Below are positions 57,898-64,000 of a stretch of DNA of 64,000 bases, piece by piece. The notes beneath the pieces were generated by a model that saw only the letters and a list, made by a program, of their open reading frames with translations, ran no database searches and was not told the origin of the DNA. Source of the stretch: Lactuca virosa (lineage: Eukaryota > Streptophyta > Magnoliopsida > Asterales > Asteraceae); the NCBI GenBank assembly GCA_928212115.1, contig CAKMRJ010005523.1, forward strand, positions 137,607,578 through 137,671,577, given 5' to 3'. The position numbers and the translations under genes are program-made. Every line of letters begins with the position of its first letter. Position 1 is the first letter of the stretch.

Positions 57898-60510
57898 TGT
57901 CACATCCTCGGTCGGCGGCGGAAACGTCGGGTTGTGCGATGTAGTCAATGATCACAATTATTGAACATACATTGAACAGTACAAAATGTGAACTTCTGTT
58001 TTTATTGAAATAAAGATTACATTCTTGTTGTCTACTAATACAACATCGAAATACAAAACATTCCTATTTTATGAAATATAGATATATGGTGTACGTGTTC
58101 TTCCGGCTGATCCTTAGAATACATGCATTTTAAAATACGTCAACATAAAGTTGGTGAATTATACAGGTTTTGACACATTGTACTTTTATAACCCAAAGTG
58201 TTTTTATAAAATTTTGACTGGTTGACCAACTTTTGTAAAAATTGAATTTTTTTTCTAACCAAAAAGTATAAAATAAAATAGATATATTAGTCTTCTAGAC
58301 TTATATAAATTATTACTAGTTCAAATCCAAAACTATAATACATAACGAATATATAAGTGTTTCAAACATATATCAAATATTATTTTTTCTATGACCAAAA
58401 AATATAAAATAAAACAAATGAGTGTTCGTAATCCCATACAAATGAGGGTGTTGTTTATATTGATAACTTATTAAGTATAAGTTTATATACAATAAAAGTC
58501 GTATCATAACATTATTAAGAATTATCTTAATTAATTTACCGACACTTATTTATTGTGTAAATATTCCTACTACATACAATCCTATTTGAACTCGTATGAG
58601 TATCCAAACTACGTAATAATACTATTTCAATTCTATATGTATATTCTAGTTACGTATGAATACTTATTCAATTCCATACGAGGGTGCGTGCTAGGTATAA
58701 AGGTTTACTTATGTTATAATATCTATACCTACAATAGTTAGGCACTCTAGATTTTAGCGTTTATGATACTTAAACATGACACCGTTACTTGTATAACATA
58801 CAAGTTTGCAAGTCTTATAGTGTAATTGGCGCTACATGAGACTATAGTTGAGTTATATGACGTTCAAGCCTCTGATCTGGTGCTACGAGAAAAGCACCAC
58901 AACAATCCACCGGACGCTTCATCGATATCGGGAACAACAAAACAAAAAGGATAGTTATCACCATTTGTCTCGTTAGACTACATTGTAGCTAGCAACCCCA
59001 CAGGTGGGGCAGTCAACCCGTATATTATTCATACATAACTTCCCCGCTCACATAGGATTAACGGTTATAGGCAGAAGACTTTACTAAGTTTTTATTCTTA
59101 GTTGATGAATACAACCTCATGTAGACTTCACGATTCCGACAGTGCGTGTGTGTACGTCTAAAAGCTTAAGTTTCTAGACTACCTGTTTAACCATACATAT
59201 ACTCCTAACAAAAATCGGATAACGTAACAACTATAAATCGGACAGAACCAGGTTTTACCCAATGTAAAACCAATAATTCCAAATATATAATCAGTCCTAG
59301 ATAGATGTTTAATCATTGTTTTTAACAATACGACAACTATTTAGTAGATTATAAGCGAAATCACTATTACGATTTTTATTGTTCGTAATATAGTTTATAA
59401 TTCATACGACCTTTATTTTGCTCAAAATCATCAAATAAATGTAAGTGTTTTTATCAAAACGCTTGTCTTTCTCATTTTAATGATTAGATTTTATCAAACA
59501 ATATATAACCATTTTTTTATATAAAAACTTGTGTATAATAAATCGACGTTTTTATAAAATCGGAGCGAGCATTTAACATGTTTAGTTCAAATATGTCCGA
59601 GTTGTAAACTTATATTAATAGGTTTATTAGACTTGATAATCATGTATTGTTTAAAAACCATATCAAAGTTCTCTAGCAAAATCCGGCAGCATAACGACTG
59701 CATTTTGACCATAACCAGGTTTCATCCATTGTGAAACCAACCAAATACAAGTAAAGTACATGTCATTAAAGCAGTAAATATGTCAAATTGACATTTTATC
59801 AACGATACGACAACTATATAACGATTGTAGTTATAAACTCATAAAAGACCATTTGACATTTATAACTCTAAATAAACCATATTTTATTTATTTAAGTTCA
59901 TATTTTCAAACATATATATTTGGTTTTAAATCGTCCATTTTAACGATCCAAAATACATGTAACAAAACATAAAATTTCACAACTCATTTATCTAACGTTT
60001 TTAACAAAAAAAAAAACGTTTGTTTAAATATTATAACATGCATGTATAACCAACAAATACCAATACAATTGCAGATATAAAAATAGAAGTAAGTTTGTAT
60101 CATTTTTAAGTAAACAATGATATCAAAGACTATTTTTAACGGTTATAAAAATAAACTTTTGTCGTTTATAATTATAATAAACTATATTTTCCGTTTTAAA
60201 ACATCAAATATAATCTGTGAGTACGTTTGGTTCAAGTTATTCATATTTATGGGTTTATAACTTTCGTTTTGTCAAACCCATAGACATATAGAAACATATG
60301 ATTTTATAAGCATTTTTAACTAACAATTAGTCGTTTATATAAAAATCATAACAAGTAGTTCATGTATTCTAATCCGAAAACATAAAGGCTTTAAAAGGGA
60401 CCGTAGAACTTACCCTTGAAGCGTGAAAAGTGCTCGTTTTTTAGATCGGGTCTAGTTTGCGTTTTCTGAGCTTTTATATTACACACTTCCTGAACGATCC
60501 GACTTCACAT

Positions 60511-61183
60511 CAATGACGGAGGGAGTACATGGGTTGCCGGATGTCTTGCCTCCCCCAACAATTTTAGTCGTTAATGTATCTTAGCCCACTTATATAATTC
60601 CTAAACCCACAAAAGCTACTAGGCCCCTTTATTCAAATGTCGAGTAAACTAATACTAATAGGTCCAATGTTTTTTATTTATTAACTAAAGATAACTCTTT
60701 ATTAAGTAAACATCATTTTTTGCTACTAGTTATTTATTAGGTAAACATCATTTTTGTTACTATGTTACTAATAATGAAGGCTTGGTTAGCTATTAGAATT
60801 TTCTCTTAATTCAATACTAATAATATCAAGGTAACTTTAATTCATATTATATAATTAATTTTTTTTTAATTTGTAATTGAAAATATTATTATGAATGCTA
60901 ATTTATATTTTTATAATAATAAGTTAATCATGAGCAACAAAAACCGTAGATGATACTTCCAAATGAAAATAAAACATGTTTATATTGCAGCAAATTTTTT
61001 CCATAATATTTATGGTCTTTTGAAAATTGACTTTTGTAAATATCGATATGGGTTCTATTTAAATGATTTTGTTTTGTTAATATTTCATTCAAATTAATAC
61101 ATCTGTTTATGTTATTTGAATATAAGTATATTATAATATTTTATTAAAGCCCCTTCTATCATAAAATTCTAGCTCCGTCCCTG
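60511..61183. mobile_element. Non-autonomous hAT-type DNA transposon
   Basis: It is flanked by the perfect 8-bp duplication CTTCACAT (60503-60510 and 61184-61191). Terminal inverted repeats CAATGACGGAGGGAG and, inverted, CAGGGACGGAGCTAG match at 11 of 15 positions. The 673-bp interior is AT-rich and has no transposase. TSD length and the CAGGG-ACGGA type ends fit the hAT superfamily. Confidence 0.85.
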
Positions 61184-61449
61184 CTTCACATGGTGGTAGA
61201 CTGGGTTGCTAGGAGCACGAAAAAGTGGTTTTCAGGCCGACCGCGACTCGTTTGTGGTTTTTGAACTTTTGAACGGCATGTTCGTTCAATGTAACAACTT
61301 CACAGGTTGTTTGTAGATCTGCTCGTTAGGAGTCGGAAAATATATTTTTCAGGCTAAATGGACGTCACCGGAAAAGTTCGTAGGAAAACGGCCGGAGCTC
61401 TGCCACTTCACGGCGGCGTGTGGCCGGAGCTTGTCGCCGACGGCCAAAA

Positions 61450-61452
<3 letters not shown>

Positions 61453-61490
<38 letters not shown>

Positions 61491-61507
61491 GAGAGTAGAT
61501 GAGTGAG

Positions 61508-61572
<65 letters not shown>
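61453..61572. repeat. (GA)n microsatellite in GypD LTR
   Basis: Two GA blocks (about 61453-61487 and 61510-61572) separated by ATGAGAGAGTAGATGAGTG. Open frames over it on either strand are repeat by-products. Confidence 0.92.
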
Positions 61573-61579
<7 letters not shown>

Positions 61580-62286
61580 AAGAAAATATGGCTGCGAGAA
61601 TTTCCTGAGAAACAAAGTCATAGGCCGTACGAGCATGTCCTTTGTCACCCCCCGCCGCACTTACGGCTCTATACCCCAACCCAACTTGCTCCGGCCCTTT
61701 TCCCACATATTTATAGAGAAAAATTATATTTTATCCCCCTCTACTTTTTCCACTTGTCGTCTCGAAAAGCATGTCCAATTTTCGGTTTCGTAAAAATTTT
61801 ACGAACTTGACAAATGATTGTCTCAAGTGTGTCGACTCCAAATATGTAAACAAAATTATCAAATGATAGACGATACTATGTTTAAAATGTGTTTTAAGTT
61901 TCATAAATTTACACTTTTGGCCGACTAATTTTTCTTTATTTTCAAAAGCCCGCAACTTTTGCATACAAACTCCGTTTTTGAAGTTTTTTATATCCACACA
62001 GTTGTGAGAACATACTTTATCCATTTTGATCATCAATAGCCCCCAAGTATACTTAATGCATAAATTTTATTTTTTGCCGCATTAAATAATACTTGTTTTT
62101 ATAAATTGTTTTTATTTGTCAAAATCGTCAACTTTTCGAGCAAATTGGAGTAATTCGTGTGCAATTTATGAGAAAAAAAACTTCAATTGCATGAAAAAAC
62201 ATAGAACAGCATACAATAGGTCTTATTACAATGGGGTTCGTGGTGGTTTGACCCACGAACTTTGACCATTTTTACCAATTGTTACG

Positions 62287-62306
62287 TTATCCCCCCGTTG
62301 AAAGGA
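62287..62306 (-). other. GypD polypurine tract
   Basis: CCTTTCAACGGGGGGATAA on the minus strand, matching the GypB tract in place and form. Confidence 0.75.
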
Positions 62307-64000
62307 ATTTCGTCCCGAAATTCAACTTGTAGAAGGAACAACATTAAAAAATTGGGGTTAATTCTGATTCATCAGATCCTCACGTTCCCAGGTGAATTCT
62401 GGTTCTCGTTGAGAGTTTCAGCGTACTTTCACGTTAGGAATATGGCTTTGCTTCAAGTGCTTGATCCTTTGATCCATAATTTCCACGGGTTCTTTGACAA
62501 GGTGTAGTTTCGTGTGTACTTAGATTTCATCGAGAGGGATAACAACAATGTCATCGGACAGACACTTCTTGAGGTTTGACACATGAAAGTCATCATGCAT
62601 TTAGTTCTTGAGGCAGTTTGAGTCGATACGCAACAAGACCAATTCTCCTAAGAATTTCAAAAGATCCTTTGTATTGCGGGTTTAACTTTCCTTATTCTCC
62701 AAACCGTATTATTTCCTTTAAAATGGGAGACGTTTTACTATTGCATAGTCTCTGTCTTGGAAATCGAGAGTCTTGCGTCTTACGTTACATAATTATCCTA
62801 ACATTCGTGTACAGTTTTTAATCGTTCCTTGGTTTACACAATCTAATTTGTAGTCTCATGAATGATTTTTGGACTAGTAAGAAGTGTGTCACTTACATGT
62901 CCTCTGGTCAGTTACGTATCTCTAACCATTACCAACATATTGGGGATTGGCACTTTCGTCTGTACAAAGCCTCACATGGTGTGACTTTAATTCTGGTGTG
63001 ATAATTATTTTTGTGAGATAACTCAATTTATGGTAAATGAGTATCCACACATTTCCAAAGTTTATCACGTAGGATTGGAGCAGATCTCCCAATGTTTGGA
63101 TGGTTCTGACCATTAAAAAATGGTATGTTGTGTTCGTACCCAAGCGCATCCCCAGGGATTTCTGTAGTTATTGCCAATAAGGTGAATCTACTATCTCTAT
63201 CAGATATTATAGAAATCGACACCTCGTATAGTTTGACGATTTCTTTCCATTTTACTTATCTCTTTACTTGGCAAGAAAATGGGGGACTTTGTCAGTCTGT
63301 CGATTACTACCTAGTTAGTGTCGAGACCACTATATGTATTGAGTAGTTTCGTGATGAAGTTCATCGAGATCTCTTATTCCTACTTCCACTCGGGTATTTA
63401 TGGTTGTCACAATAAACCCGAGGGCTTTCGGTGTTTTGTCTTAACTTTTTAGTGTAAGTATGGAATTTTCCCATACATGTGGCAATTTCAACTTTCGTGT
63501 TAGGCCTACCAATATAGTTTGTTCATATCTAAGCACATCTTGTCAGATCCTAGATGAACAAGATACTTTTGACTCGTGATCTTCGTTCAAGGTTGAGCTT
63601 CTGATGTCACTGAACCGAGGCGTCCAAATTTGGTTCATAAAGTATCACATTCTGTTATCCCATAGTTCGAATTGCTTATCTATTCCTCGTAAAGCTTCAC
63701 TTTGATGTTTTCCTCTTTTAGATACTCGAGTTGAGCTTCTTAAATCTGTGTGGTAAGGTTAGAATGGATATTCATTGATAAAGTTTGCTCTCGAAGGAGT
63801 TTGACTCGTTCTTTTTTACCTAAGGCATCTACTACAATGTCAGTCTTGTCGGGATGATAACAAATTTCACATTTGTAATAGTTCAGGGGTTTGTCCCATC
63901 TTTTGTTTAGCCAATTGATTGTACTAGAGAATCCAACAGAGAGTTCATCTTCTTTAATCGCACCCAAGGCACAAAACACTTGCAGATCTGAACAATCCTC
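62307..64000 (-). pseudogene. pol: GypD pol remnant (chromodomain to RNase H), runs off the window
   Basis: Collinear with GypB pol on the minus strand. A chromodomain-side trace lies near 62340-62420. The integrase piece SIISDRDSRFT is at about 63195-63222. The end of RNase H (NYYKCEICYHPDKTDIVVDALGKKE) is at about 63815-63890. Frame is broken throughout and only short windows are open (for example 63740-63979). It is far more decayed than GypB, which agrees with its long, worn LTR. Confidence 0.82.

Larger units (their letters stand above)
57898..62286 (-). repeat. GypD 3' LTR, long and old, with hAT insert
   Basis: On the plus strand it begins TGTCACATCCTCGGTCGG and GGCGGAAACGTCGGG, the inverted end of a GypB-type LTR. 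It ends at about 62286, next to a polypurine tract. It is 4.4 kb including a 673-bp DNA transposon, so about 3.7 kb without it. AT-rich, no supported gene. The block near 59010-59050 resembles the CCCGTATA segment of the GypB LTR. (GA)n tracts at 61453-61572. Confidence 0.75.

Noticed and set aside
61349..61793. Open frames of about 100 codons on both strands
   Set aside because: They are driven by the (GA)n repeat, giving Ser-Leu or Arg-Glu runs; no real protein pattern.

Overview
The window is plant nuclear DNA made almost entirely of nested retrotransposons. I found no host gene, tRNA, rRNA or CRISPR array. The repeat families, and the short palindrome ACTCGGCGAGT that I remember as common in lettuce repeats, suggest an Asteraceae genome, probably Lactuca. 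That is an inference, not a search result.

Element names used here. Ty1/copia: CopA (1249-16370, +), CopB (2651-10398, -), CopC (27218-34591, -), CopD (40481-56062, -), CopE (46674-54529, +) and CopF, an ancient copy split into 34592-35553 and 56437-57897 (-). Ty3/gypsy: GypA (LTR only, 1-1248 and 16376-17700, +), GypB (17701-27217, -, chromodomain type), GypC (35554-40480 and 56063-56436, +) and GypD (57898-64000, -, runs out of the window). There is also a solo LTR (37051-39070) and a small hAT-type DNA transposon (60511-61183).

The elements form one stack. CopF was hit by CopC, GypC and GypD. CopC's 3' LTR was hit by GypB, whose 3' LTR appears to have been hit by GypA. GypA's LTR was hit by CopA (TSD ATTCA on both sides), and CopA's leader by CopB (TSD TATAC on both sides). 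On the right, GypC's LTR carries the solo LTR (TSD ATATT on both sides), and its leader carries CopD, whose own leader carries CopE. GypD's LTR carries the hAT element (8-bp TSD CTTCACAT).

Every gag-pol is broken. GypB is decayed by nonsense codons in an otherwise continuous frame. CopB and CopE are broken mainly by single-base indels although they look young. Each full-length element shows the LTR retrotransposon layout: LTR with TATA box, primer binding site for initiator Met-tRNA, long leader, gag, protease, integrase and reverse transcriptase/RNase H (the gypsy order is RT/RNase H then integrase), polypurine tract, LTR.

The most interesting signal is not protein coding. The roughly 1.4-kb leaders of the copia elements share a set of RNA hairpins whose loops are conserved while the stems change in compensating ways. 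One loop is repeated in tandem and holds the palindrome GGTTAACC, which resembles the logic of a retroviral dimer-initiation and packaging region.
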